Below, piece after piece: positions 1-8,151 of a stretch of 35,715 bases of DNA. The stretch lies in assembly GCA_964534845.1 (NCBI GenBank), contig CAZHPV010000022.1, positions 1 through 35,715 of the forward strand, read 5' to 3'. The position numbers were made by a program, and so were the translations under genes. The stretch comes from CALCKU01 sp964534845. Lineage in GTDB: Bacteria; Pseudomonadota; Alphaproteobacteria; Caulobacterales; Maricaulaceae. Numbering within the stretch: the stretch's first letter is position 1; every line of letters begins with the position of its first letter. A model generated the notes under the pieces. The model searched no databases. It saw nothing but the letters and a program-made list of their open reading frames with translations, and was not told where the DNA came from.

Positions 1-955
1 CAGACGCAATTAATTGCCCATTCGCATTAAAGGCGAAGTCAAATATATTCCGAAAACCATCCGCAAAAATAGAAATTGGAGAATCTGTGGGCAAAAGCGC
101 CTGGTTTAACCCGTCATTGCCACCAAAGGGCCCTGCAATATCGAGCCCAGCAGAATTTTCCCTAAACCCTGCCGCAAGCGCCTCTGCATCAGAGAGCCCT
201 TCCGGAGCATTTGGAGTCAGAACATCGTCAAGCGTGGGCAAGTCATAAACAACGGTTCTGGTTGTTCCGTCTTGGCCCGCATCGGTAAAGCTCGAATTGG
301 CTTCAAGCTCAGCAATCTGGTTTAAATCGATCTCGATAATCGAACCAGACAGCGAGGATTCTGCAAGAAAATTAAAGAAGTTTGATAGAGCCCCATCATT
401 CGTATTCCCGCCCAGCGCAACAAATAATGAATTTCCATCTGGACTTAATTGCAAGCCATTGGCGGCATGATTTTCTTCAGAGCGCGGCAATCCGCGGACA
501 ATATCTACGACTTGCGTAATGTCGCCGTCCGCCGCTAAATCGACCCGTGTAATTGTACTTGAATTTGTATCTAGGTTCTGATCGCCCGTACCGGAGTTGC
601 CGATACGTGGGTCAGAAGAGGTAATATAAACCGAAAAGCTTCCATCCGCCTCGGCGTCACTCACGACAAGACCCGTAACCTGACGGGCTTCTAAGCCAGC
701 ATTTACCGCGCCATCGTCATCATGGTTCAATATCCCAGTGATGACACCAGCCCCGCCAAATTCTAAAAACTCTCCACCCGTTAAAGAAAACTCGCCCGTA
801 TTCTCATCAATGGCCACGTCATAAGCTGCAATTTGACCGGAAACCGAAGCGACATATAAACGTCCATCGGGTCCGAATTGAATAGACGTCGGACTATCGA
901 TCGGAACGCCCGCAACGCCTGTTAAAATTCCAATTTGGGTAAAATCTAGGGCCAT
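1..955 (-). CDS. Secreted beta-propeller protein (glucose/sorbosone dehydrogenase-like), 3' end outside window
   Basis: Reading leftward from 955 there is an open frame to the window edge, about 318 codons, with no stop. ATGs lie in frame at 967, 961 and 955; I chose 955 because a GAGG sits six bases upstream of it. The protein begins MALDFTQIG with no classical signal peptide. It shows propeller-like blades: SIQFGPDGRLYVAS near residue 20, LQLSPDGNSLFVALGG near residue 165, and GFRNIFDFAFNANGQL near the edge, which resembles the G-x-RN motif of soluble aldose dehydrogenase propellers. Many Asp/Asn/Gly residues and a start without a leader suit a type I (RTX-like) secreted protein, but the C-terminus that would show this is missing. 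No enzyme activity can be assigned. Confidence 0.75.
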   Translation of the reverse strand, partial: MALDFTQIGILTGVAGVPIDSPTSIQFGPDGRLYVASVSGQIAAYDVAIDENTGEFSLTGGEFLEFGGAGVITGILNHDDDGAVNAGLEARQVTGLVVSDAEADGSFSVYITSSDPRIGNSGTGDQNLDTNSSTITRVDLAADGDITQVVDIVRGLPRSEENHAANGLQLSPDGNSLFVALGGNTNDGALSNFFNFLAESSLSGSIIEIDLNQIAELEANSSFTDAGQDGTTRTVVYDLPTLDDVLTPNAPEGLSDAEALAAGFRENSAGLDIAGPFGGNDGLNQALLPTDSPISIFADGFRNIFDFAFNANGQLIAS

Positions 956-1139
956 TTTCATCCTCATAGGTCTCATCAAACCCATAAAAGGCAGGGTTTA
1001 ATTCTTATGAAATCTATTTGGCACTCGAAAAACCTTCGTTCTAAGCCTTTAGCCTCCTAAAGAGCCAGGCTCATCAGCTATTCCAGTGCGAACACGATAA
1101 TTTTTACAATGAGGATGCAATTAATGGGCCAGTATAGAC

Positions 1140-1350
1140 GACTTTGTCACGTTAACTAACCTTGCCATTAGTTTCCCTCAAACGTCTTCTTACCCGCAAA
1201 CGGGTGCCGTCACTGTATTCCATTCTGAATTGGCTTGATGTCTGAACTTGCGGAGTGTGTTTCTTGAGATGAGGCGGTGGGTATAAAGTGAGGATTTCAT
1301 CCAACTCTGTTAGCACGAACTCAAAAAGCGGCTGTTAACGTGACAAAGCC
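1140..1350 (-). mobile_element. Internally deleted IS6-family element (211 bp relic)
   Basis: Both ends of the neighbouring IS are present: a left end (GACTTTGTCACGTTAAC, 1140-1156) and an inverted right end (GTTAACGTGACAAAGCC, 1334-1350). The left 140 bp match the left part of the full element at 1942-2745 closely, with scattered substitutions, in the same orientation. About 590 bp of the transposase interior are missing. Ends with no working transposase make this MITE-like: it could in principle be moved by the intact copy. No 8-bp target duplication was found around it. Confidence 0.8.
1190..1300 (-). pseudogene. IS6 transposase remnant, in-frame internal deletion (36 codons)
   Basis: Inside the deleted element an ATG at 1300 opens a frame of 36 codons ending in TAA at 1190. 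It begins MKSSLYTH, matching the start of the intact transposase (MKKSIYARH), and then runs into RLISRNTLRKFRHQANSEW and TAPVCG, matching the last 28 residues of the intact protein. About 197 codons holding the helix-turn-helix and all three DDE residues are gone, yet the frame is kept across the junction. It cannot be catalytic. Whether the peptide is made is unknown. Confidence 0.75.
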
Positions 1351-1358
1351 AAAGCTTC

Positions 1359-1871
1359 TTACTCGACAATTTTTAGAGTTTCTTCATACTTTCCAAGAGT
1401 AGAGTATTTTTTAGAGTTTCGCCATAATGCTGTAGTTGGCGTATTGTAAAAATCGTTCTGTTTAAAACTTGCGCGAATTACATCTGTTTCTACACATCCA
1501 ACAACATGTTTATATTGCCATTCACATACTTTTTTTTTGGATTCAAATAATTTGAAACTATAATTTGTTTCATGGTGAAACAATGCCCCCCCTTTATAAG
1601 CGCAAGAAAAATAATTATCTAACGGATCGATTTCTTTCTCAGTAAGATTGATTTTGTAACCCTCAATTATCTCTATAGAGTTTTTGCTTAGAGTAAAATT
1701 AGATAAAATTCTGTACCCCTCTGGCACAGTCCTGCTAAGCTTAGTGTGAATTTTCTGATTTGGTTCTAAATCATGTAATGACGGCGGGTGTACGGAGCAA
1801 TTATCCGAATTTTGTAATGAACAAGATGATAATAATATAAATATAAAAAAATATGTCCTTAAAATATGCAT
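1359..1871 (-). CDS. Orphan lipoprotein, AT-rich, between two IS6 copies
   Basis: A 170-residue protein with a short lipoprotein signal: hydrophobic stretch YFFIFILLSSC with the lipidated cysteine at residue 17. The mature part has several further cysteines and many Lys, Asn, Phe and Tyr residues. I do not recognise a family. The gene is visibly AT-richer than everything around it and lies between the IS6 relic (ending at 1350, 8 bp past the stop codon) and the intact IS6 element (starting at 1942). That suggests recent acquisition as cargo. The ATG at 1871 has only a weak AGG-type ribosome site. Function unknown; it is probably an envelope lipoprotein. Confidence 0.6.
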   Translation of the reverse strand: MHILRTYFFIFILLSSCSLQNSDNCSVHPPSLHDLEPNQKIHTKLSRTVPEGYRILSNFTLSKNSIEIIEGYKINLTEKEIDPLDNYFSCAYKGGALFHHETNYSFKLFESKKKVCEWQYKHVVGCVETDVIRASFKQNDFYNTPTTALWRNSKKYSTLGKYEETLKIVE

Positions 1872-1941
1872 CTATCTTACCTATTCGGATTAGCTCTTCG
1901 ATCATTAATAAATGCTCCTATATTTTCTTCAACTCTAGCAG

Positions 1942-1960
1942 GGGCTTTGTCACGTTAACT
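1942..1960 (+). repeat. IS6 terminal inverted repeat, left
   Basis: GGGCTTTGTCACGTTAACT; pairs with 2727-2745 with one mismatch (G versus A at the twelfth base). Confidence 0.85.
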
Positions 1961-1992
1961 AACATAGCCGTTAGTTTTTCTCAAAGGTCTTT

Positions 1993-2694
1993 TTACCCGC
2001 AAACGGGTGCCGTCACTAAATTCCAGTCTGAATTGGCTTGATGTCTGAACTTGCGGAGTGTGTTTCTTGAGATGAGATGGCGGCGATAATTGAAGAGATT
2101 GTATATTTGACCGTGAGCGGAGAGCAGTTTTTGAGCGTTCCTGATTGATCTAAATTTCTGTGATTTTCGTTCTCTTCGACGGATTGGAACATGCGAGCAT
2201 TCCGCACGATTGTTCTTGCGTCCTCCCACATCTTGCAAATGTTTCAGCCCTAAAAGTTTGAGCACGGCTCCATAAGACCCAAGCCTATCTGTTACAATGC
2301 GAGTGGGTTTGATGCCTTGGTTCTTTAAGAGTTTACGCAGTAAACGTGTGGCCGCTTTTGTATCTCGCCGTCTTTGTACAACAACATCGAGAACTGTTCC
2401 CTCGTCATCAACGGCTCTCCAGAGATAGACCCTCTTCCCATTAATCTTGGTGTAGACCTCGTCTAAATGCCAAACAGGTGACGGATGATCCGACCTAGTC
2501 TTTATCCGCTTTGCATATGTTAATCCAAACTTATCGACCCATCTGCGAAGGGTTTCATAAGTCACATCGACGCCGCGTTCGATCATGAGCTCTTCAACAT
2601 CCCGAAAGCTTAAATTGAAACGATAATACAGCCAAACAGCTCGGCGAATAATATCAGGATGGAAGCGATGACGGGCATATATAGACTTTTTCAT
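1993..2694 (-). CDS. IS6-family DDE transposase
   Basis: A 233-residue transposase. It has an N-terminal helix-turn-helix region (about residues 18-55, with RDVEELMIERGVDVTYETL typical of IS6) followed by the catalytic core. The DDE triad is visible: D78 in WHLDEVY, D136 in VTDRLGSYG and E165 in NNRAECSH, followed by the family R-R-R-E-R-K stretch. Length matches IS26-type enzymes (about 234 residues). The ATG at 2694 is preceded by TTTAGG. No frameshift or stop interrupts the frame, so the protein is likely functional and may also act on the relic ends at 1140-1350. Confidence 0.93.
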   Translation of the reverse strand: MKKSIYARHRFHPDIIRRAVWLYYRFNLSFRDVEELMIERGVDVTYETLRRWVDKFGLTYAKRIKTRSDHPSPVWHLDEVYTKINGKRVYLWRAVDDEGTVLDVVVQRRRDTKAATRLLRKLLKNQGIKPTRIVTDRLGSYGAVLKLLGLKHLQDVGGRKNNRAECSHVPIRRRERKSQKFRSIRNAQKLLSAHGQIYNLFNYRRHLISRNTLRKFRHQANSDWNLVTAPVCG

Positions 2695-2726
2695 CCTAAA
2701 TAATTAGAAGTGACAGGAAAATTATC

Positions 2727-2745
2727 AGTTAATGTGACAAAGCCC
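2727..2745 (-). repeat. IS6 terminal inverted repeat, right
   Basis: Reads GGGCTTTGTCACATTAACT on the minus strand; partner of 1942-1960. Confidence 0.85.
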
Positions 2746-2819
2746 TCATAACGGCTAAACCCCCGTTACAAGCGGTTTTTTTCTACCCTCTCTATGGGCG
2801 GCGAAAAGATCGGGGTGAC

Positions 2820-2896
2820 TGGTAGGGGGAGAGGGACTTGAACCCCCAACCAACCGGTTATGAGCCGGTGGCTCTAACCAATTGAGCTATCCCCCC
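2820..2896 (-). tRNA. tRNA with anticodon CAU, probably tRNA-Ile2 (lysidine type)
   Basis: The minus strand folds into a full cloverleaf. The acceptor stem GGGGGGA pairs with TCCCCCT, the D-stem is GCTC/GAGC, the anticodon stem ACCGG/CCGGT has loop CTCATAA, and the T-arm has loop TTCAAGT. CCA is encoded at the 3' end (2820-2822). Anticodon CAU is shared by initiator Met, elongator Met and Ile2. The initiator is excluded because the anticodon stem lacks the three consecutive G:C pairs. The TTGGTT variable region and TTCAAGTCC T-loop look more like Ile2 than elongator Met. The choice between those two is tentative. Confidence 0.9.
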
Positions 2897-2957
2897 CTTG
2901 GTCAAGCGCGGTGTATAACGCGTCATTGGCATTTGGCAAAGCTGAAAATTGAAAAAA

Positions 2958-4517
2958 TTACCGCATAGACAAGGTAATGAATTCGCACAATCTGGCGCGG
3001 GTTTCGCGCGGATCAATAATATCCTCAATGAGGAATTTTTCCGCCGTGCGGAACGGGGATGTCACAGTCTCCAATCGGGCTTTAATCTCCGCCAATGTTG
3101 CCTGCGGGTTTTTCGATGTCTCAAGCTCGGAACGATAAGCGACTTCAACCCCGCCCTCCAAAGGCAGCGACCCCCAATCCCCGCTGGGCCAAGCCGCGCG
3201 GTATTGAAAACGCGTATGGTTAGACATAGCCGCACCCGCCACGCCGTAAGCCTTTCGAATAACAATTGAAGCCCACGGAATAGTCGCTTTATAAACGCCG
3301 ATCATCGCCTCCACGCCGCGCCTGATCGTGGCCGCCTTCTCGGCCTCTAGTCCGATCTGGAACCCGGGATTATCAACAAGATGGATAACGGGAAGACGGA
3401 ATTTTTCTGCAAGCTCTACAAAGCGCCGCGCCTTATCTGAGCCGTCCGCCGTCCATGACCCCGCCATAAATGTCGGGTCAGAGGCCAATACGGCAACCGG
3501 CCAGCCATCAAAACGTGCAAAGGCCGTAATCACGCCGCGCCCCCAACGCCGCCCCATTTCAAAGACCGTTCCCTTATCCGCGACCGCCTCTATTATCCGG
3601 CGCATATTATAGGCTTGGCCCTTATCACGCGGTACAATATCAATCAGGCCTTCTTCCGCCCGAGAGGTCGGGTCCGTATTGGGACGGCGGATCACCGGCG
3701 CACCCATATAATCCGGCAGATAGGATAAAAAGCGCCGCGCCATGTCAAAAGCCGCCGCTTCGCTTATCGCCTCATCATCAACCACACCATTGCGGGTATG
3801 AATTTCCGAGCCGCCCAACCCTTCCTTGTCCTGATTTTCACCCAAAGCAGCTACGACCGCTGGTCCGGCTGTGAAGAGTTGCGACAACCCTTTTACCATC
3901 ACACTGTAATGGCTTGCCACAATACGGGCCGCGCCCAAACCAGCTGTGGGTCCCAAGGCCAAGGCCACAACAGGCACAGTGTCGAGATTTCGGGTTATAT
4001 GCTCCCATCCCGGAACTTCAGGAACATAGGTAAATCCCATATCTTCCAACATTTTAACCGAGCCGCCTCCGCCCGTCCCGTCAATCATACGAATAAGCGG
4101 CAAACGCATTTCATGAGCCATTTTCTCGGCCATGATGAATTTCCGGTATATTGCCGCATCAGAGGCGCCGCCCCGCACAGTAAAATCATCCGCACTGGCA
4201 ACAACCGGACGCTGGTTAATATCGCCGCGCCCAAATATAAAATTTGACGGGGTAAAGGATTTCAAAACCCCAGCCTCATTATATGTCGCCAAGCCCGCTA
4301 TCTTACCTATTTCACGAAAACTGCCAGCATCCAGCAACGCCTCTATGCGTTCACGAGCGGTAAGCTTACCACGCTGTTTCTGGCGGGTAACTTTCTCCTC
4401 ACCTCCCATTTTCTCGGCCATATTTTCCCGCGCGCGCAAATGTTCAATATCTGAGCGCCAGCCTTTGCTATCTCTTTTCGGTTCCGTATTTTTAGAAGGT
4501 TTTTTTCTTTTCGGCAT
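2958..4517 (-). CDS. Acyl-CoA carboxylase carboxyltransferase (beta) subunit
   Basis: A 519-residue carboxyltransferase of the PccB/MccB type, which moves CO2 from carboxybiotin to an acyl-CoA in the cytoplasm. The N-terminal half has RGKLTARERIEALLDAGSF (about residues 49-67), a glycine-rich oxyanion region DGTGGGGSVKMLEDMG (about 146-161) and GPTAGLGAARIV. The C-terminal half has FMAGSWTADGSDKARRF, DNPGFQIGLEAEKAATIRRG and AYGVAGAAMSN. The DNPGFQIG variant differs from the usual PccB D-x-PGF-x-PG, so the substrate (propionyl-, methylcrotonyl- or another acyl-CoA) is not certain. Length is normal for the family. The biotin-carrying alpha subunit is not in the window. The N-terminus is very basic (MPKRKKPSK). 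Confidence 0.88.
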   Translation of the reverse strand: MPKRKKPSKNTEPKRDSKGWRSDIEHLRARENMAEKMGGEEKVTRQKQRGKLTARERIEALLDAGSFREIGKIAGLATYNEAGVLKSFTPSNFIFGRGDINQRPVVASADDFTVRGGASDAAIYRKFIMAEKMAHEMRLPLIRMIDGTGGGGSVKMLEDMGFTYVPEVPGWEHITRNLDTVPVVALALGPTAGLGAARIVASHYSVMVKGLSQLFTAGPAVVAALGENQDKEGLGGSEIHTRNGVVDDEAISEAAAFDMARRFLSYLPDYMGAPVIRRPNTDPTSRAEEGLIDIVPRDKGQAYNMRRIIEAVADKGTVFEMGRRWGRGVITAFARFDGWPVAVLASDPTFMAGSWTADGSDKARRFVELAEKFRLPVIHLVDNPGFQIGLEAEKAATIRRGVEAMIGVYKATIPWASIVIRKAYGVAGAAMSNHTRFQYRAAWPSGDWGSLPLEGGVEVAYRSELETSKNPQATLAEIKARLETVTSPFRTAEKFLIEDIIDPRETRARLCEFITLSMR

Positions 4518-4734
4518 ACTATCTTTTCACCAATTCAGAGCGCATACGCAAGTAGGGGCCAATCAGATTTCCTCAAATATAGAGATTAGCATTGAAATAT
4601 TAGCCGCCCTTTAGACCACAAGCAGACAAAACCGGACCGGATCACCTGATAGGGTGTTATGTTATTTGGCCATCTGAAACTATGAAAGGCTCAAGATTCA
4701 TGATATAGAAATAATGTAAAAAGAGGAGACAAAC

Positions 4735-5469
4735 ATGCCGCAGACACCAAGACTAAAAGCTCTGATCTTAACCGGCGCGGTAAGTCTGGCCGGCTGTAAT
4801 CTTAGCGGGCCCAAATATATCAGCACCGGTAATAGTCCCAGCCCTCAAATCGTCGTCTCAGCCACAGCGACGACATCGCAAGCACCTGATACGGCTTCTG
4901 TTTCCGCCGGAGTTGTCACACAATCTGGGACAGCCGGCGAAGCCATGGCCGCTAATAGCGCAAAAATGAACCAAGTGTTTGAAGCTCTAAAAGAGGCTGG
5001 CATTTTAGAGAAAAACATCCAAACCTCTCAGCTTTCCTTATCGCCGCGCTATAACTATAAAGATCGACGCGCGCCCAAAATCGAAGGGTATGAGGCGCGC
5101 AATACCGTTTCGGCCAAGACAGAAAAGCTTGATGGTGTCGGGCCCATGCTAGATGCGCTGGTGTCGGCTGGGGTCAATAATATAAACGGGGTTCAGTTCT
5201 CGATTAAAGAACCCGAATCCGCCAAAGCCGAAGCGCGTACGCAAGCCATTAAAGATGCACGCAAAAAAGCTGAAGCCATGGCAAAGGCCGCTGGTGTGCG
5301 CCTTGGAGAGCTAAAAAGCATAAGTGAAAATTCGCGCGGAGGATATGTACCTCAACCCCAATTTGCTCGCGCGGCCTCTTATGCCGCAGACTCAGCCCCC
5401 ACCCCTATTGCGGCGGGCGAGCAGACCTTATCGGTAACGGTCAATCTGTCCTATGAAATTTTGCAATAA
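4735..5469 (+). CDS. SIMPL-domain (DUF541, YggE-like) lipoprotein
   Basis: A 244-residue protein with a strong ribosome site (AGAGGAG, seven to eight bases before the ATG). The signal peptide ends in a lipobox SLAG-C with the lipidated cysteine at 21. The mature part is one SIMPL/DUF541 domain from about residue 40 to the end: VVSATATTSQAPDTASVSAG at its start, NIQTSQLSLSPRYNY in the middle, and the helical stretch AKAEARTQAIKDARKKAEAM (about 162-181). The YggE family is periplasmic or outer-membrane linked and associated with oxidative stress, but no biochemical activity is settled. The gene converges on the GT2 gene with 22 bp between them and stands alone. Confidence 0.88.
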   Translation: MPQTPRLKALILTGAVSLAGCNLSGPKYISTGNSPSPQIVVSATATTSQAPDTASVSAGVVTQSGTAGEAMAANSAKMNQVFEALKEAGILEKNIQTSQLSLSPRYNYKDRRAPKIEGYEARNTVSAKTEKLDGVGPMLDALVSAGVNNINGVQFSIKEPESAKAEARTQAIKDARKKAEAMAKAAGVRLGELKSISENSRGGYVPQPQFARAASYAADSAPTPIAAGEQTLSVTVNLSYEILQ

Positions 5470-5491
5470 GTAAATTGCGCAAAGACGCTTC

Positions 5492-6220
5492 TTACAATTC
5501 ATCCCAACCTTGAGGATTACGGGCGCGGCGACCTAACCACATCACGCCGCGCAAATCTGCAAATGACACCAATAAACGCCCGAAATTTGTATATTTTGAT
5601 TGCCCGAACTGACGCGGGCGGTGATTGACATCCACATATTCACACATATAGCCTTCTCTTTGCATCAAAGCGGGAATATAGCGGTGCATATGATCAAAGT
5701 AAGGCAGGCGCAAAAAGGCTTCCCGCCTAAAGAGTTTAAGACCACAACCCGTATCATCCGCTCCGTCTTTTAACATATATTTGCGTACAGAATTTCCGAC
5801 CTTGGACGCCAGCTTTTTCGCCTGACTATCACGGCGTTTAGCGCGCCGACCGCCTATCATGGCAAGGTTGTCAGGGGCGGCGCTCCGGATTAACGCATTA
5901 TACAAGGCTGGAATATCTGCCGGGTCATTTTGTCCGTCTCCATCAAGCGTGGCAATGAACGGTGCTCCCGCCGCTAAAATACCCGTGCGCAAAGCTCTCG
6001 ACTGTCCGGCATTGTGCCTATGGGATATCACCCGCAGTGCCGCATATTCAGCCTTTAATGCGCGTAGTTTTTCTTTCGTGTCATCCGTACTGGCATCGTT
6101 TACGAAGATCATCTCGTAAGAAATGTGGCCCAAAGCCTGATCTATCTCTGCGGCCAAAACACCGATATTTTCAGCCTCGTTAAACACGGGTATGACCACA
6201 CTTAACTTTAAACCTGTCAC
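5492..6220 (-). CDS. Family 2 glycosyltransferase, dolichol-phosphate-mannose synthase-like
   Basis: A 242-residue GT-A enzyme. It has the opening LSVVIPVFNEAENIG (residues 6-20), FVNDASTDDT (39-48) and the metal/nucleotide motif TLDGDGQNDP (91-100), then GCGLKLFRREAF near the middle. Its length and lack of C-terminal membrane helices match DPM1-type enzymes rather than ArnC. Such enzymes transfer a sugar from an NDP-sugar to a polyprenyl phosphate on the cytoplasmic face. The start is GTG at 6220. It is transcribed away from the ArnT-like gene beginning near 6376; the pair would make sense as donor maker and donor user, but that is inference. Confidence 0.87.
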   Translation of the reverse strand: MTGLKLSVVIPVFNEAENIGVLAAEIDQALGHISYEMIFVNDASTDDTKEKLRALKAEYAALRVISHRHNAGQSRALRTGILAAGAPFIATLDGDGQNDPADIPALYNALIRSAAPDNLAMIGGRRAKRRDSQAKKLASKVGNSVRKYMLKDGADDTGCGLKLFRREAFLRLPYFDHMHRYIPALMQREGYMCEYVDVNHRPRQFGQSKYTNFGRLLVSFADLRGVMWLGRRARNPQGWDEL

Positions 6221-6375
6221 AGATTAGACCTCTCGTGAGACATTTTCATCCTACCCTAAACATGGCGTTTTGTAGCCAATCTTTTGGCTCTCATGGCATG
6301 AGAGCTACTGTAATGCAATTATGGTCAACCAAGTTTAGCCTTTTAAATTACGTCTTAAACGCTAGACTTACACCA

Positions 6376-8151
6376 ATGGCCCCTCAGTCTTCCTATAACG
6401 TCCGAAGCGTAAAACATGTCGGACTTCTTATCTTGCTTGTCCTGCTTATGGCCCTACCCGGTCTGGCAAAGCTTCCGGTCATAGACCGCGACGAAGCCCG
6501 TTTTGCGCAGGCCAGTCAGCAAATGGTCGAAACCGGGGATTATATCAATATTCGCTTTCAGGACCGTGCCAGAAACAAAAAACCCGCAGGCATTTATTGG
6601 TTGCAATCCATCGCGTTAAAAACGCTTTCCGCGCCCGATAAACGACAAATATGGGTGCAACGCCTACCCTCGGTCATCGGCGCCATACTCGCCGTTCTCG
6701 CCACCTATTGGGGCGCTGTCTCAATGATTGGACGCAGGGGTGCTTTCATGAGCGCGGCCCTACTCGCCGTAACGCTGGCTTTGGTTTTTGAAGCCCATAT
6801 CGCCAAAACCGACGCCCTTCTGTGCGGCTTATCTGCCGTGGCTTTGGGGGCGATACACAAAATGCGCTCTGCGAAATATTACACCATAGAGCAAGATAAA
6901 TATAATTTATCACAAGCGGCAGAAGATGACAGGAATAGCGCAAGACGGGCAAGCTTGGTTTTATGGATATCCATCGCCTTATCGCTCTTGCTAAAAGGCC
7001 CCGTCTTACTGGCCCTGATAGCTTTAGCACTCATAAGTCTTGCAATATGGGAACGCAATATAGCTTGGATGCGCGCCTTGGGGTTTTGGCTGGGCCCTGT
7101 TCTATGTCTAGTCCTCGTCACGCCATGGGTCGTTATGATCTGGCAAGCCACAGACGGGCAGTTCTTCAAAGACGCGCTTCTCGGAGATTTTGGGAGCAAG
7201 ATCGCTGGTTCGCAGGAAAAACATGGCGGACCGCCCGGATATTACGCTGCAAGTTTGTGGATCATGTTCTGGCCTGGTTGCCTATTTTTACTACCTGGTT
7301 TTGTTTTTATCTATCGCGGCTTAAAACAAGGCCTTCAGGATAATAGCCCAACACAAAAGCTTATTAGATTGCTATGTTGCTGGGTCGTACCCTTCTGGCT
7401 TATTCTGGAAATTGTACCCACAAAACTCACCCATTATAGCCTCCCTTTATTTCCCGCATTGGCGATTATGTGCGGTGCGGCAGCGATGACATTGCTTTAT
7501 GTTGACGGATTTAAAATCAGCCGCAAAATCAGCAGTCTTATTTTTCTTGCCATTACGACACTTATTTGCACGATCTTGCTTATCGCCCAAACCCTATACG
7601 GGCCGGAACCTCGCAGTCTTTACCTTGTGGCAGGCCTTGCTGGTTTATTGGCGCTTACAGCCGGCTTTAGTCTTTGGACGGGACGCGCCGCACCGGCTTT
7701 TATGGCCATGCTAGCCTGTGCCGTCGTGTTAAGCGGTGCAAGTTATCGCCACGTATTACCCTCGCTTAAAACACTCTTAGTGACCGAAAATCTGAGAGAT
7801 AGTTTTACCCGTAACAATATAAAAACGCCGCTTACAGGCGGTGAAAAACTTTATTCGCCCCATTATACCGAGCCCAGCCTGATCTATCATTTCGGCAAAA
7901 GCACACGCCTTGGCGATCAAGTCGATTTTACAAAGCTGACCCTTATACCCAAATCCATTGTTCTACTCGACCGCAAAGCAGATGACGCGCGCGAGCTTAT
8001 GATCAAGGCGGTCAATGCGGGTACGAAAGCGAAACTGTGCTGGACAGAAATCGATATCGTTCAAGGCCTAAACTACTCAAAGGGCAAAGAGGTGGAAATC
8101 GCGGTTCTGCGCGCCGATCCTTGCGAGCCAAAACCGGCGACGCCAAATTAG
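6376..8151 (+). CDS. GT39-family membrane glycosyltransferase, ArnT-like
   Basis: An integral membrane transferase of the ArnT/PMT superfamily, which uses a polyprenyl-phosphate sugar to modify lipid A or another acceptor on the periplasmic side. The frame is open back to a GTG at 6235, but family members start about 30-40 residues before the DRDEARFAQA motif, which favours ATG 6376 (591 residues); that also leaves room for a promoter between the divergent genes. Key motifs are LPVIDRDEARFAQASQQM with the acidic pair needed by GT-C enzymes, RNKKPAGIYWLQS, and VPTKLTHYSLPLFPALAIM in the second half. About ten or more hydrophobic segments follow the first helix (HVGLLILLVLLMALPGL). No strong ribosome site is visible at either start. 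The last bases overlap the convergent ligase gene. Confidence 0.85.
   Translation: MAPQSSYNVRSVKHVGLLILLVLLMALPGLAKLPVIDRDEARFAQASQQMVETGDYINIRFQDRARNKKPAGIYWLQSIALKTLSAPDKRQIWVQRLPSVIGAILAVLATYWGAVSMIGRRGAFMSAALLAVTLALVFEAHIAKTDALLCGLSAVALGAIHKMRSAKYYTIEQDKYNLSQAAEDDRNSARRASLVLWISIALSLLLKGPVLLALIALALISLAIWERNIAWMRALGFWLGPVLCLVLVTPWVVMIWQATDGQFFKDALLGDFGSKIAGSQEKHGGPPGYYAASLWIMFWPGCLFLLPGFVFIYRGLKQGLQDNSPTQKLIRLLCCWVVPFWLILEIVPTKLTHYSLPLFPALAIMCGAAAMTLLYVDGFKISRKISSLIFLAITTLICTILLIAQTLYGPEPRSLYLVAGLAGLLALTAGFSLWTGRAAPAFMAMLACAVVLSGASYRHVLPSLKTLLVTENLRDSFTRNNIKTPLTGGEKLYSPHYTEPSLIYHFGKSTRLGDQVDFTKLTLIPKSIVLLDRKADDARELMIKAVNAGTKAKLCWTEIDIVQGLNYSKGKEVEIAVLRADPCEPKPATPN

Larger units (their letters stand above)
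1942..2745 (-). mobile_element. IS6-family insertion sequence, apparently intact (about 804 bp)
   Basis: The single transposase gene is bounded by inverted repeats GGGCTTTGTCACGTTAACT (1942-1960) and the complement of 2727-2745, matching at 18 of 19 positions. Length and single-gene layout fit IS6 elements such as IS26, which move by replicative cointegrate formation and often occur as direct repeats around captured DNA. A partial copy in the same orientation lies at 1140-1350. The flanks (TCTAGCAG on the left, TCATAACG on the right) show no 8-bp duplication, so the present arrangement may come from recombination between copies rather than one simple insertion. Confidence 0.85.

Noticed and set aside
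1853..2041. Small plus-strand frame across the IS left end
   Set aside because: It spans the IS boundary and overlaps two minus-strand genes; no coding character.
1132..2753. Composite transposon with 8-bp target duplication
   Set aside because: The bases outside the relic and outside the intact IS do not match each other or across either element, so a recent single composite insertion is not supported.
3798..4247. Plus-strand open frames opposite the acyl-CoA carboxylase gene
   Set aside because: No recognisable domain or ribosome site; shadows of a well-conserved gene.
6235..6375. Upstream GTG start (6235) for the ArnT-like gene
   Set aside because: It would leave 14 bp between two divergent starts and add an N-terminus not seen in the family; ATG 6376 fits better, though it is unproven.
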